From positions 1-50,859 of the forward strand of contig JBGUTC010000025.1 of assembly GCA_045132895.1 (NCBI GenBank): a stretch of 50,859 nt of DNA, in the 5' to 3' direction. The stretch comes from UMGS755 sp045132895 (lineage in GTDB: Bacteria > Bacillota > Clostridia > UBA1381 > UBA9506). Positions 15,043 through 23,739 of the stretch are shown in pieces. The position numbers were made by a program, and so were the translations under genes. Numbering within the stretch: position 1 is the stretch's first letter; the number at the start of each line of letters is the position of its first letter. The notes below the pieces were generated by a model, which saw nothing but the letters and a program-made list of their open reading frames with translations, was not told the DNA's origin and did not search any database.

Positions 15043-16305
15043 ATGAAAGGGCATCATCTGGAAAATGAAAAAATCAGTTGGCTGGCCTTTGCTGCTTGCA
15101 CAATTGCTTATATTATTGTTACAATGACAAAAAACACCTATTCAACTGCCATTGCGGCTATTGTGCAGGAAGGCCTTTTTTCCAAAGAGAGTTCCGGCGT
15201 CATTAACGCCAGCTTCTATCTCTGTTATGGTTGTACACAAATTTTTGGCGGTTACCTGGCAGACCGGTTTCCCCCTTTTAAAATCCTGCTCATTGGAATT
15301 CTGGGAACGCTGGCATGTAACGTCGCTATGGCACTTTCAACTTCTTACACTGTCATGCTGGTTGTCTGGAGCATTAATGGCATCGCTCAATTCGGTACAT
15401 GGCCGGCCGTTGTGAAAGTCATCGCGTCCATCGTCATGCCGGAGCATCGCCAGAAATCAATGTTCTATATTTCCTTTGCTTATGCCTTCGGTGCGTTCCT
15501 GAGTTATCTCATTGCGATGGTGGTTCTGAAAGTGGCATCCTGGCATAGTCTGTTCTGGACTTCTGTGGTTGCACTGGGATTTGTCGTCATATTTTTGCTC
15601 TATGCCATGAGAAAAATTTCTGCGCACATGATACCGGATAGCGAAGCACCTAAGCAGGAAGCGGAAACAATCGCTCAACCACCCGTAAAAAATATATCCT
15701 TACCCACGCTGATTCTGAGTTCCGGCCTAATCTTCTTGTTCCTCCCTGCCTTATCCCGTTGTGTCATGGATATTGGCTTAAAGGGGTGGATTCCCACCAT
15801 GATGATTGAAACCTACGACGGCATTTCACCTAGTTTTGCCAGTCTTTTGACGTCAATTCTCTTTATTGTCAACTTAGCTGGCGGCGTTTTGGTGAAAATG
15901 TTACATCCTGCTCACTGCAAGAATCCCGTTACGGCGCTGGGAATCTTCTTTCTCATAGCGTTGCCGTTTTTAGGGATTATTATCCTGACCGGAAAACTGC
16001 CACTGGTTCTCATTGTTCTTTCCCTGTCGTTAGTCACAACCTTTATGGCTTCCACGGGGCAGTTGTTAAACGTTATTGTGCCGGCGGCCTTCTCGAAACA
16101 GGGAAAAACCGGAACCATTGCCGGCGTTCTAAACGCATTTGGCGCCTTCGGATGCATGGTAGGCAGTTATGTATATGGATTCATTGCTGAGCGTTTTGGA
16201 TGGACTGCAACGGGTATTTTCTCCTTTATTCTGGCTGTTATCACCATCGTTGTCGTTCTGATTGCCATTCCCTTCTGGAAACGGTTCTCAGAAAAGAATA
16301 TGTGA
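15043..16305 (+). CDS. MFS transporter, second of a tandem pair
   Basis: This 420-residue protein aligns without large gaps with the preceding one. Both start MKG-HLENE-ISWLAF, share FGTWP-VVKVIAS and PEHRQKSM, and end WKRFSEKN. The MFS signature reads GGYLADRFPPFK. The middle cytoplasmic loop (roughly residues 190-220) and some membrane segments differ most, which fits paralogues with different substrate range. It lies 33 bp downstream in the same operon with TAGGAG before the ATG. Substrate unknown. Confidence 0.8.
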   Translation: MKGHHLENEKISWLAFAACTIAYIIVTMTKNTYSTAIAAIVQEGLFSKESSGVINASFYLCYGCTQIFGGYLADRFPPFKILLIGILGTLACNVAMALSTSYTVMLVVWSINGIAQFGTWPAVVKVIASIVMPEHRQKSMFYISFAYAFGAFLSYLIAMVVLKVASWHSLFWTSVVALGFVVIFLLYAMRKISAHMIPDSEAPKQEAETIAQPPVKNISLPTLILSSGLIFLFLPALSRCVMDIGLKGWIPTMMIETYDGISPSFASLLTSILFIVNLAGGVLVKMLHPAHCKNPVTALGIFFLIALPFLGIIILTGKLPLVLIVLSLSLVTTFMASTGQLLNVIVPAAFSKQGKTGTIAGVLNAFGAFGCMVGSYVYGFIAERFGWTATGIFSFILAVITIVVVLIAIPFWKRFSEKNM

Positions 16306-16315
16306 CCGGCAATAT

Positions 16316-16348
16316 TAAAAACCCTCCCCAACGGGGAGGGTTTTTTTA
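16316..16348 (+). terminator. Terminator of the MFS operon
   Basis: AAAACCCTCCCC and GGGGAGGGTTTT pair around AAC, with a T-run following. Confidence 0.93.
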
Positions 16349-16367
16349 ATACTTTATAAGAAGACGC

Positions 16368-16400
16368 AAAAAAGCCGGGAGCAAACGCTCCCGGCTTTTA
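16368..16400 (-). terminator. Terminator downstream of rplL
   Basis: GCCGGGAGC and GCTCCCGGC pair around AAAC; on the minus strand a T-run follows. It lies 16 bp after the rplL stop and so ends the ribosomal operon here. Confidence 0.9.
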
Positions 16401-16416
16401 ACTCTTCGTAAGAAAC

Positions 16417-16794
16417 TTACTTCAGGGTTACTTTTGCGCCAACTTCTTCCAGCTTAGCTTTGATAGCTTCAGCGTCTTCCTTGCCGATGCCTTCCTTCAG
16501 AACCTTCGGAGCGCCGTCTACAGCTTCCTTAGCTTCTTTCAGACCCAGACCGGTCAGTTCGCGAACAACTTTGATAACCTTGATCTTTTCAGCGCCAGCA
16601 TCAGTCAGCTCAACGTCGAAAGAGTCTTTTTCAGCAGCAGCATCAGCAGCGCCAGGAGCAGCAGCACCAACAACTGCAACAGGAGCAGCAGCGCTTACGC
16701 CAAATTCTTCTTCAATAGCCTTTACCAGTTCAGATAATTCAATTACGGTGAGAGCCTTAATCTCTTCAATTAAAGCAGCAATTTTTTCGCTCAT
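16417..16794 (-). CDS. rplL: Ribosomal protein L7/L12
   Basis: The 125-residue acidic protein has the N-terminal dimerisation part (KIAALIEEIKALTVIELSELVKAIEEEFGV), an Ala-rich hinge at about 35-55, and the C-terminal factor-binding domain (KVIKVVRELTGLGLKEAKEAVD). It forms the ribosomal stalk with L10 and recruits translation GTPases. AGGAGG precedes the ATG. The gene follows rplJ and is closed by a terminator; rpoB, the usual next gene, is absent. Confidence 0.97.
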   Translation of the reverse strand: MSEKIAALIEEIKALTVIELSELVKAIEEEFGVSAAAPVAVVGAAAPGAADAAAEKDSFDVELTDAGAEKIKVIKVVRELTGLGLKEAKEAVDGAPKVLKEGIGKEDAEAIKAKLEEVGAKVTLK

Positions 16795-16839
16795 TGTAAT
16801 TTTCCTCCTAAATTTTAAATTTGTTAATTATTTTTTTAA

Positions 16840-17340
16840 TTAAGCAGTTTCTTTCTGTTCTCTAACAGCATCGATAGCTCTTGCCAGACCAGCAATTGTA
16901 GCATTTAAGCCACCAGCCAGCATAGCATATAAGGTATCTTTTGAAGGGATTTTAGAAAGGGCAACAACTTCTTCTAAAGACATTGCTTTACCTTCCATAA
17001 AACCAGCTTTGATTTCCAGATTGTCGTTCTTTTCTGCAAAGCCTGCTAATACTCTTGCAGGAGCAACAACGTCATCGTAGCTCAAAGCCAAAGCAGTAGG
17101 ACCGTTTAAAACCTCGTCAAATTCTGTGTAACCGATACGGTTAGCAGCAAAACGGGTCAGAGTATTTTTAACAACAGCGTATTCGATACCAGCTGCACGC
17201 AGCTCGTTTCTCAGCTTTGTATCCTCTTCAACGGTTAAACCACGATAGTCAACCATAACGCCGGCAACTGCTCTCTGCATTTTGTCAGCTAAGGTATCAA
17301 CCATCTGTTTCTTCTGTTCCAAAATCTTTTCACTTGGCAT
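16840..17340 (-). CDS. rplJ: Ribosomal protein L10
   Basis: The 166-residue protein matches L10 throughout, with MVDYRGLTVEEDTKLRNELRAAGIEYAVVKNTL in the N-terminal 23S-binding half and a C-terminal helix that binds L7/L12 dimers. It is preceded by a leader of about 150 nt with the features of the L10 autoregulatory RNA and by its own promoter. Confidence 0.96.
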   Translation of the reverse strand: MPSEKILEQKKQMVDTLADKMQRAVAGVMVDYRGLTVEEDTKLRNELRAAGIEYAVVKNTLTRFAANRIGYTEFDEVLNGPTALALSYDDVVAPARVLAGFAEKNDNLEIKAGFMEGKAMSLEEVVALSKIPSKDTLYAMLAGGLNATIAGLARAIDAVREQKETA

Positions 17341-17496
17341 TTCGATTTCACCTCACCGTTTTAAATAATATAAAGGCTTTTCCCGCAAACGGAGAAAAGC
17401 CTTTTAAATGCTTTAAAAATGCCTTCCTCGGCTGGCGCTTTCGCTTTAAATCTCCGAGGAGATACCGGCTGTCTGCGGAAAATATTTAACTAACAT
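17341..17496 (-). promoter_or_regulatory. L10 leader with attenuator-like hairpin
   Basis: The transcript between the internal promoter and rplJ contains the AGACAGCCGG...CCGAGGA-type pairing (about 17425-17475) expected of an L10(L12)4-binding leader. A strong hairpin with arms AAAGGCTTTTC and GAAAAGCCTTT follows at 17372-17404, before an AT-rich run. It would let L10 limit expression of rplJ-rplL. Confidence 0.7.
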
Positions 17497-17500
17497 AATA

Positions 17501-17529
17501 ACTATACCACAAAGGTGCGGTATTGTCAA
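17501..17529 (-). promoter_or_regulatory. Internal promoter for rplJ-rplL
   Basis: On the minus strand TTGACA (17524-17529) and TATAGT (17501-17506) are 17 bp apart, starting just 9 bp after the rplA stop. Confidence 0.85.
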
Positions 17530-17538
17530 GCAAAACTT

Positions 17539-18231
17539 TTAGTCAAGTTTAGCCTGGGAAATTTTGATGCCAGGGCCCATGGTGGAAGCAACGGCACAGC
17601 TCTTGATGTACTGGCCTTTTGCTGCTGCCGGTTTAGCTTTGATGATTGCATCCATTAAAGCTTTGAAGTTTTCCTGCAGTTTCTGAGGACCAAAGGAAAC
17701 CTTACCGATGGGACAGTGGATGATGTTGGTTTTATCCAGACGGTACTCAATTTTACCGGACTTGATTTCAGCAACTGCTTTAGCAACGTCCATGGTTACA
17801 GTACCTGCTTTGGGGCTGGGCATTAAGCCTTTAGGACCTAACACTTTACCCAGACGACCAACAACGCCCATCATATCGGGAGTTGCAACAACGACATCAT
17901 AGTCGAACCAGCCGTCATTCTGGATTCTGGGGATTAACTCGTCGCCGCCGAAGAAATCTGCACCTGCAGCTTCAGCTTCAGCAAGCTTATCGCCTTTTGC
18001 AAATACCAGCACTCTTGCTACCTTACCGGTACCATGAGGCAGGACGATTGCGCCACGAACCTGCTGGTCAGCGTGTCTTGAGTCAACACCTAATTTAACG
18101 TGAACCTCAACGGTTTCATCGAATTTAGCTTTTGCGGTTTTGGTCACCAGCTCCATAGCTTCGCTGGGATCATATAAATTGGTTCTGTCAACCAACTGGG
18201 CACTTTCCTTATACTTTTTGCCTCTGAACAT
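17539..18231 (-). CDS. rplA: Ribosomal protein L1
   Basis: The 230-residue protein shows the L1 signature: KAKFDETVEVHVKLGVD near the start, and PHGTGK and GLMPSPKAGTVT in the two domains. I use ATG 18229-18231, preceded by AGGAGGAAG; the in-frame extension by 19 codons lacks a ribosome site. It binds the L1 stalk of 23S rRNA and, in many bacteria, its own operon leader. It follows rplK by 71 bp. Confidence 0.96.
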   Translation of the reverse strand: MFRGKKYKESAQLVDRTNLYDPSEAMELVTKTAKAKFDETVEVHVKLGVDSRHADQQVRGAIVLPHGTGKVARVLVFAKGDKLAEAEAAGADFFGGDELIPRIQNDGWFDYDVVVATPDMMGVVGRLGKVLGPKGLMPSPKAGTVTMDVAKAVAEIKSGKIEYRLDKTNIIHCPIGKVSFGPQKLQENFKALMDAIIKAKPAAAKGQYIKSCAVASTMGPGIKISQAKLD

Positions 18232-18302
18232 TATCTTTCTTCCTCCTTTTGTGGTCTTGCAAGCGTTACGCTCTCCCACTTCATTCAAATCGAACTAGCG
18301 TC

Positions 18303-18728
18303 TTAGTCCTCAACAACAATACCCATGCTTCTTGCAGTACCTGCAATCATGCTCATAGCAGCTTCGATGCTTGCAGCGTTTAAGTCAGGCATCTTCTGCT
18401 CTGCGATCTGGCGAACAACTTCTTTAGAAACAGTTGCTACCTTTGTCTTGTTGGGAACACCGGATCCGCTTTCGATTTTAGCAGCTTTCTTTAAGAGAAC
18501 TGCAGCAGGCGGAGTCTTGGTGATGAACGAAAAAGATCTGTCCGCATAAACGGTAATAACAACAGGGATGATTAAGCCTGCGTCTTTTGCTGTCTTTTCG
18601 TTGAATTCCTTTGTGAACTGCACAATGTTAACACCATGCTGACCCAGAGCGGGGCCTACAGGCGGAGCCGGCGTTGCTTTTCCTGCCGGAATCTGCAGTT
18701 TAATGTAGCCTGAAATTTTTTGAGCCAT
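18303..18728 (-). CDS. rplK: Ribosomal protein L11
   Basis: The 141-residue protein is full-length L11: IKLQIPAGKATPAPPVGPALGQHGVNI in the N-terminal domain and the C-terminal rRNA-binding domain ending GTARSMGIVVED. It forms part of the GTPase-associated centre. AGGAGG precedes the ATG, and a structured leader lies between it and nusG. Confidence 0.97.
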   Translation of the reverse strand: MAQKISGYIKLQIPAGKATPAPPVGPALGQHGVNIVQFTKEFNEKTAKDAGLIIPVVITVYADRSFSFITKTPPAAVLLKKAAKIESGSGVPNKTKVATVSKEVVRQIAEQKMPDLNAASIEAAMSMIAGTARSMGIVVED

Positions 18729-18760
18729 TGTAAAAGTTCCTCCTCATTAAAAGATGTGGT

Positions 18761-18812
18761 AATGGCGAACTCCTTTAGAGTTCTCCCACCCAAGGGGCGA
18801 TTTCTCGCCATT
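18761..18812 (-). promoter_or_regulatory. Structured rplK leader, possible L1-binding site
   Basis: AATGGCGA (18761-18768) pairs with TCGCCATT (18805-18812). Inside, GAACTC pairs with GAGTTC around a TAAAG-type loop. A competing hairpin, GGCGA-GAAA-TCGCC, can form with one arm of the outer stem. On the transcript the sequence GGTGGGAGA...CGCCATTACCACA resembles L1 binding sites in leaders of Firmicutes L11 operons as I remember them, so feedback by L1 is plausible. Confidence 0.5.
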
Positions 18813-18834
18813 AAATAAAGCCATGTGGCTAAAT

Positions 18835-19356
18835 TTACTGTAATACTTCAATTTGTGAAAAATCTAATTCCACAGGGGTTTCTCTGCCAAACATAGACAC
18901 AATCACGCGAACGGACTGTTTCTCCAGGTTGATTTCATCCACCGTGCCGACAAAGTCAGCCAGAGGACCTTCGCAAACACGGACGCTTGCGCCCAGATCG
19001 AAGTTAACAGAAACGGTCTTACGTTCGATACCCATGGTATGAACCTCTTCCTCTGTTAAGGGAACAGGTTTTGATCCGGGACCGACAAAGCCGGTCACAC
19101 CGCGGGTGTTGCGGATGACATACCAGCTATCGTCTGTCATAATCATTTTTACCATGACATAACCGGGGAAAACCTTACGCATAACAACCTTCTGTTCGGT
19201 GCCTTTATTTTCAACAACTTCTTCCATAGGCACTTTAATGTCCAGAATCAAGTCATGCAAATTCCGGTTTTCAACAGATTTTTCTATATTTGCCTGTACT
19301 TTTTTTTCATAACCTGAAAAGGTATGCACAACATACCATCTTGCTTCGTCAGCCAT
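18835..19356 (-). CDS. nusG: Transcription termination/antitermination factor NusG
   Basis: The 173-residue protein has the NGN domain (WYVVHTFSGYEKKVQANIEK) and a C-terminal KOW domain (VRVCEGPLADFVGTVDEIN). I prefer ATG 19354-19356 (MADEARW); an in-frame TTG lies three codons earlier. No AGGAGG lies at normal distance: the only strong one is more than 25 nt upstream, so initiation here may be weak or coupled to secE. NusG travels with RNA polymerase and links it to Rho and the ribosome. Confidence 0.95.
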   Translation of the reverse strand: MADEARWYVVHTFSGYEKKVQANIEKSVENRNLHDLILDIKVPMEEVVENKGTEQKVVMRKVFPGYVMVKMIMTDDSWYVIRNTRGVTGFVGPGSKPVPLTEEEVHTMGIERKTVSVNFDLGASVRVCEGPLADFVGTVDEINLEKQSVRVIVSMFGRETPVELDFSQIEVLQ

Positions 19357-19417
19357 ATCATTCAAGAAACGGTACCGCTTCTTTCGCCTCCTTTTTTAGA
19401 GTCGTCTGCGCCCTGCG

Positions 19418-19636
19418 CTACTTAAGGAGCGTATTAACCAGGAACTGAAACAGAAAATCTAAAACTGCAACAAAAACACCAACTGCTAAAATAGAAATAA
19501 TAACAATACCGGTGTTGTTGCGAACCTGCTTCATAGTAGGCCAAGCAACTTTCTTCAGTTCAGATTTGAGTTCACGGAAATAGCGTGCAATGCCTTTGGC
19601 CGCTCTAACGAAGATGTTAGGTTTTTTCTCGCTCAT
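19418..19636 (-). CDS. secE: Protein translocase subunit SecE
   Basis: The 72-residue protein has the short SecE form: a basic N-terminus, the conserved amphipathic helix with ELKKVAWPT, and one membrane helix (IVIISILAVGVFVAVLDFLF). ATG 19634-19636 is preceded by GGAGAG. It stabilises SecY in the Sec translocon. The order rpmG-secE-nusG is the common one. Confidence 0.95.
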   Translation of the reverse strand: MSEKKPNIFVRAAKGIARYFRELKSELKKVAWPTMKQVRNNTGIVIISILAVGVFVAVLDFLFQFLVNTLLK

Positions 19637-19721
19637 GATACTCTCCATTCCGCCGCCATGCCCGGCACTAAAAGCTCACACCTGTCTGCATGGAAAAACT
19701 GACAGGAGCCACCAAAAGAAC

Positions 19722-19871
19722 TTATTTTGTTTCTTTATGAGTGGTGTGCTTCTTGCAGAATCTGCAATATTTGTTCATTTCCAGTCTGTCGGGATCGTTC
19801 TTTTTGTTCTTCATTGTATCATAATTTCTCTGCTTACATTCAGAACAAGCCAATGTAATTTTAGTTCTCAT
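19722..19871 (-). CDS. rpmG: Ribosomal protein L33
   Basis: A 49-residue frame starts at ATG 19869-19871 after AGGAGG and ends TAA at 19722. It reads MRTKITLACSECKQRNY... and ends HKETK. Four cysteines (C9, C12, C36, C39) form the zinc site of the C+ form of L33. It is first in the rpmG-secE-nusG-rplKAJL series. In the gap before secE, arms CCTGTC and GACAGG can form a hairpin, and no tRNA-Trp is present. Confidence 0.96.
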   Translation of the reverse strand: MRTKITLACSECKQRNYDTMKNKKNDPDRLEMNKYCRFCKKHTTHKETK

Positions 19872-19944
19872 AGGTTTATCCTCCTAGAATATAAATTCCA
19901 ATTTTTGCACAACAAAAAAAAGACCTCTTATATAGGCACATTTA

Positions 19945-19973
19945 AATATATCATAAGTTTTTCATTTCGTCAA
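19945..19973 (-). promoter_or_regulatory. Promoter of rpmG-secE-nusG operon
   Basis: On the minus strand TTGACG (19968-19973) and TATATT (19945-19950) are 17 bp apart, about 75 bp before rpmG. Confidence 0.75.
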
Positions 19974-20008
19974 GAGAAATTTTTAATTTTTTTTAAATTT
20001 TTAAAAGA

Positions 20009-20050
20009 GCCGTTCCGACACTCTTTCCGTGTCGGAACGGCATAAAAAAG
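20009..20050 (-). terminator. Terminator of the ABC exporter operon
   Basis: GCCGTTCCGACAC and GTGTCGGAACGGC form a perfect 13-bp stem (20009-20041) around TCTTTCC. T-rich DNA follows on the minus strand. Confidence 0.9.
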
Positions 20051-20073
20051 TTTCTTCTTTATAAAATAACAAG

Positions 20074-21981
20074 TTATTCCATCTCAAAAGCACCGGTATA
20101 CAACTGGTAGTATTTCCCCTGCTCTTCAATCAAGCTGTCATGGTCCCCGCGCTCAATGATTTCACCATGCTCCAAAACCATAATGGCATCAGAGTTGCGA
20201 ACGGTGGATAAGCGATGGGCAATAACAAAAACCGTTCTGCCTGCCATCAGTTTATCCATTCCCTTTTCAATCAAAGCTTCCGTACGGGTATCAATGGAAC
20301 TGGTCGCTTCGTCCAGAATCAGAACCGGCGGGTCTGCCACAGCCGCCCGGGCAATGGACAAAAGCTGCCGCTGACCCTGAGACAAGTTACCGCCGTCACC
20401 GGTCAGCACGGTATCGTACCCATCAGGCAGGTGCATAATAAAGCCGTGGGCATTGGCAAGTTTTGCCGCTTCTTCAATTTCCGCATCGGTCGCATCCAGC
20501 CGACCGTAGCGGATATTATCTCTGACCGTCCCCGTAAACAGGTGTGCATCCTGCAACACCATGGAAAGAGACCGACGCAGATCCGGCTTGCGGATGGACG
20601 TAATGGGGATGCCGTCATAGGTGATTTTGCCATCGGGCACATCATAAAACCGGTTAATCAGATTCGTAATCGTAGTCTTACCAGCGCCGGTAGAGCCGAC
20701 AAATGCAATTTTCTGACCCGGTTTTGCATACAGGCTGATATCTTTCAGAACCGTTTTGCCTTCTTCATAACCAAAGGTCACATTCTCCAGGCGCACATCG
20801 CCCTTAACCTCAGTATACACAAATCCACCGGATTCTTTAGGCTGTTTCCACGCCCAGAGGCCGGTGCGCTCCCGGGTTTCTGCCAATTTGCCGTCTGCCA
20901 GTCGTTTCGCCCGGACCAGGGTAACCGTTCCGTTGTCCACTTCCGACTCCTCATCAATCAAGGCAAAGATTCGCTCTGCACCGGCTAAGGCAGACAGAAT
21001 ACTGTTAAATTGGTTAGAAATCTGAGAAATCGGTCGGGAGAAAGAACGGGTATATTGCAGAAAAGCTCCAATGGTACCGATATCCATCATACCGCCGATA
21101 GCGAGCAAGCCTCCGAAGACCGCCGTTAATGCATAATGCAGGTAAGAAAGGTTACCCATAATCGGCATCAGAATATTGGCAAAGGAATGTGCATTGGTTG
21201 CCGCCTCGCAAAGTTCATTGTTATAGCGGTCAAACTCTTCCTTAATCTGCTTCTCACGGGAGAAGACCTTAACAACCTTCTGTCCCTCAATCATTTCTTC
21301 TACATAGCCGTTGACGCGACCCAGTTCCTGCTGTTGCTTCTTAAAATAATGGGCACTCTTGCCCCCCACAGTCTTAACCACAAAGAGCATAATCGCCAGC
21401 ATAACCAAAACCAGAATCGTCAGCGTAGGGCTTAAGACCAGCATCATAATAAAAACGCCCAGCACGGTCAGGGTGGAGGAGATGAAGTTCGGTATACCCA
21501 TACCCACCACTTCGCGCATGGTATCCGTATCACTGGTAAAACGGCTCATCAGTTCCCCATGGGTATGGGTATCAAAAAACTTAATGGGCAGTTTTTGCAT
21601 AGCAGAAAACAAATCTGTTCTGACGGTTTTTAAGGTTTTCGTAGCAATATTCAGCATAATCCGGTTGTAACCATATGACGCGATGACACCACAAAGATAG
21701 ATGCCACCCATGACGCAGAGCATACCGATAAAGCCGGACAAATCCACATTCTCCTGACCAATAAACGGCACAAGATAGGTATTGATAACCGGTTTTAAGA
21801 AATACGTACCCGCTACATCTGCACCGGCACTGATAAAAATCCCAACCATAACCAAAAGCAGTTGCCATTTACTTTTTCCCATATAACTCAGAATTCTGAG
21901 CAAGGTTTTCTTCGCATCTTTCGGTTTCCGCACAGGGCCACGCATGGGGCCTTTGCCGGGACCACCTCCCATTCTTGCCAC
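20074..21981 (-). CDS. Heterodimeric ABC exporter, canonical-site subunit
   Basis: The 635-residue half-transporter has six membrane segments followed by an ATPase domain with complete motifs: Walker A GSTGAGKTT, signature LSQGQ, and Walker B with catalytic glutamate in LDEATSSID. The N-terminus is Gly/Pro/Lys-rich and about 40 residues long before the first helix. The start is a GTG adjoining the stop of the upstream subunit, with ATG at 21972 as an alternative. With its partner it forms an exporter for drugs, lipids or peptides of the BmrCD/TM287-288 class. The substrate cannot be read from sequence. Confidence 0.85.
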   Translation of the reverse strand: MARMGGGPGKGPMRGPVRKPKDAKKTLLRILSYMGKSKWQLLLVMVGIFISAGADVAGTYFLKPVINTYLVPFIGQENVDLSGFIGMLCVMGGIYLCGVIASYGYNRIMLNIATKTLKTVRTDLFSAMQKLPIKFFDTHTHGELMSRFTSDTDTMREVVGMGIPNFISSTLTVLGVFIMMLVLSPTLTILVLVMLAIMLFVVKTVGGKSAHYFKKQQQELGRVNGYVEEMIEGQKVVKVFSREKQIKEEFDRYNNELCEAATNAHSFANILMPIMGNLSYLHYALTAVFGGLLAIGGMMDIGTIGAFLQYTRSFSRPISQISNQFNSILSALAGAERIFALIDEESEVDNGTVTLVRAKRLADGKLAETRERTGLWAWKQPKESGGFVYTEVKGDVRLENVTFGYEEGKTVLKDISLYAKPGQKIAFVGSTGAGKTTITNLINRFYDVPDGKITYDGIPITSIRKPDLRRSLSMVLQDAHLFTGTVRDNIRYGRLDATDAEIEEAAKLANAHGFIMHLPDGYDTVLTGDGGNLSQGQRQLLSIARAAVADPPVLILDEATSSIDTRTEALIEKGMDKLMAGRTVFVIAHRLSTVRNSDAIMVLEHGEIIERGDHDSLIEEQGKYYQLYTGAFEME

Positions 21982-23703
21982 TTACGCCACCCCTTTCTTC
22001 TGGGACTCATAAACTTCCCGATAAATTTCGTTGTTTGCCAGTAACTCCTCGTGGGTTCCGATGGCGTCAATGTTACCATCATCCATAACAACGATTTTAT
22101 CCGCATCGCAAACGGAGGAGACACGCTGCGCAATGATAATTGTCGTTGTTCCCGCAAGCTGTTCCTTCAACGCCTTGCGAATGGAGGCATCCGTTGCCGT
22201 ATCCACCGCACTGGTGCTGTCATCCAAAATAATGATTTTCGGTTTTTTCAAAAGGGCACGGGCAATACAGAGTCTCTGCTTCTGACCGCCGGACACATTG
22301 ACACCGCCCTGGCCCAGTTCCGTTTCATAACCCTTGGGGAAGGACATAATGAAATCATGGGCACAAGCCGCACGGCACGCCTCCACGATTTCCTCCTCGG
22401 TTGCATCCGGATTGCCCCACTTCAGGTTTTCCATAATCGTTCCTGAGAACAGGACGTTTTTCTGCAGAACCATGCTAACGGCACTGCGCAATTCCTGCAG
22501 AGAATAGTCCCGGACATCCCGGCCGCCAACTAAAACCCTGCCGTCTAAAACGTCATATAGCCTCGGAATCAGCTGAACCAGACTCGTCTTGGCTGAACCG
22601 GTTCCGCCAATGATGCCCACGGTCTCGCCGGGATTAACCGTCAGGTTAATCTCTGTCAGATTAAGTTTTTTCGGATCTTTAAAATAAGAAAACGAAACGT
22701 TTTCAAAAACCACAGAGCCTTCTGCCACCTGCGTCTGAGAATCCACATCGGGAATCTCGGGGATTTCACTTAAAACCTCACAGATTCTGGCAACAGAAGA
22801 ACGGGTCATAACAAAATTGACAAAAACCATGGAAATCATCATCAGAGACATTAAAATCTGATTGACATAACTGATAAAACTAATCAACTGACCGTTATCC
22901 ATAGCGCCGGTGATAACCATGTTGCCCCCGAACCATAAAATGGAGATAATGCAGGCATAGACTACCAACTGCATCATCGGCATATTGCAAATCAGAACAC
23001 GTTCCGCACGAAGTTGCGCCTCCCGCAAAGCCTCTGCATCTTCTGCAAATTTTTCGTTCTCAAAATCCTCACGGACAAAGGATTTAACCACCCGAACACC
23101 AATCAGGTTTTCCTGAATAGAGCCGTTCATCCGGTCGTAGCACGCCAACATCTTTTTAAACCGGGGGAACGCCTTGGTGGCAATAATCGTCAGCGCCGTT
23201 CCCAGAAACGGAATGGCAACCAAAAAGACAACCGCCAATTTTACGTTAATCCGGACAGCCATAATCGTGGCACTGATGAGCATAATCGGGGAACGGACAA
23301 ACATACGGATCAGCATCATGAAGGTGTTCTGCGTCATACTGACATCCGTGGTCAGTCGGGTAATTAAGGATGCCGTACTGAAGCGATCAATATTCGCAAA
23401 GGAGAACTCCTGAATCCGGTGAAACACCGCGCTGCGAACCCCTTTACCGAAGCCCATGGCACCTTTTGCGGCAAAACGGGCAGACAGAGCGCCGAAAACC
23501 AGAGATAACAGGGCCATCATAACCATCATCCCGCCGGTTTTCATAATATAAATCACATCCCGGTTCGCAATGCCCACATCAATAATCTTGGACATATAAA
23601 ACGGAATCAGAATTTCCAGCAGCACTTCCATAATGACAGTAATAGGCGCTAAAATCGCATATTTCCCATATCCCTTTAAGCAGGGCGCAAGTTTTTTAAT
23701 CAT
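21982..23703 (-). CDS. Heterodimeric ABC exporter, degenerate-site subunit
   Basis: The 573-residue half-transporter has six membrane segments and an ATPase domain. The Walker A loop reads GGTGSAKTS, with Ala for the usual Gly. The Walker B glutamate is Asp495 (ILDDSTSAVD), as in the degenerate-site partner of heterodimeric exporters. The signature reads VSGGQ. ATG 23701-23703 has AGGAGA 7 nt upstream, so the longer frame is not needed. The gene directly abuts its partner. Confidence 0.87.
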   Translation of the reverse strand: MIKKLAPCLKGYGKYAILAPITVIMEVLLEILIPFYMSKIIDVGIANRDVIYIMKTGGMMVMMALLSLVFGALSARFAAKGAMGFGKGVRSAVFHRIQEFSFANIDRFSTASLITRLTTDVSMTQNTFMMLIRMFVRSPIMLISATIMAVRINVKLAVVFLVAIPFLGTALTIIATKAFPRFKKMLACYDRMNGSIQENLIGVRVVKSFVREDFENEKFAEDAEALREAQLRAERVLICNMPMMQLVVYACIISILWFGGNMVITGAMDNGQLISFISYVNQILMSLMMISMVFVNFVMTRSSVARICEVLSEIPEIPDVDSQTQVAEGSVVFENVSFSYFKDPKKLNLTEINLTVNPGETVGIIGGTGSAKTSLVQLIPRLYDVLDGRVLVGGRDVRDYSLQELRSAVSMVLQKNVLFSGTIMENLKWGNPDATEEEIVEACRAACAHDFIMSFPKGYETELGQGGVNVSGGQKQRLCIARALLKKPKIIILDDSTSAVDTATDASIRKALKEQLAGTTTIIIAQRVSSVCDADKIVVMDDGNIDAIGTHEELLANNEIYREVYESQKKGVA

Positions 23704-23739
23704 CCATCTGTCTCCTTTTTTGCAATTTCCAAACACAAA

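Noticed and set aside
19649..19721. A tRNA-Trp gene between rpmG and secE, as in many bacteria
   Set aside because: The 73-bp gap has no cloverleaf; only a small CCTGTC/GACAGG hairpin.
20215..20988. A 257-codon plus-strand open frame inside the ABC exporter gene
   Set aside because: Shadow of the well-supported minus-strand ABC gene; no ribosome site and no family.
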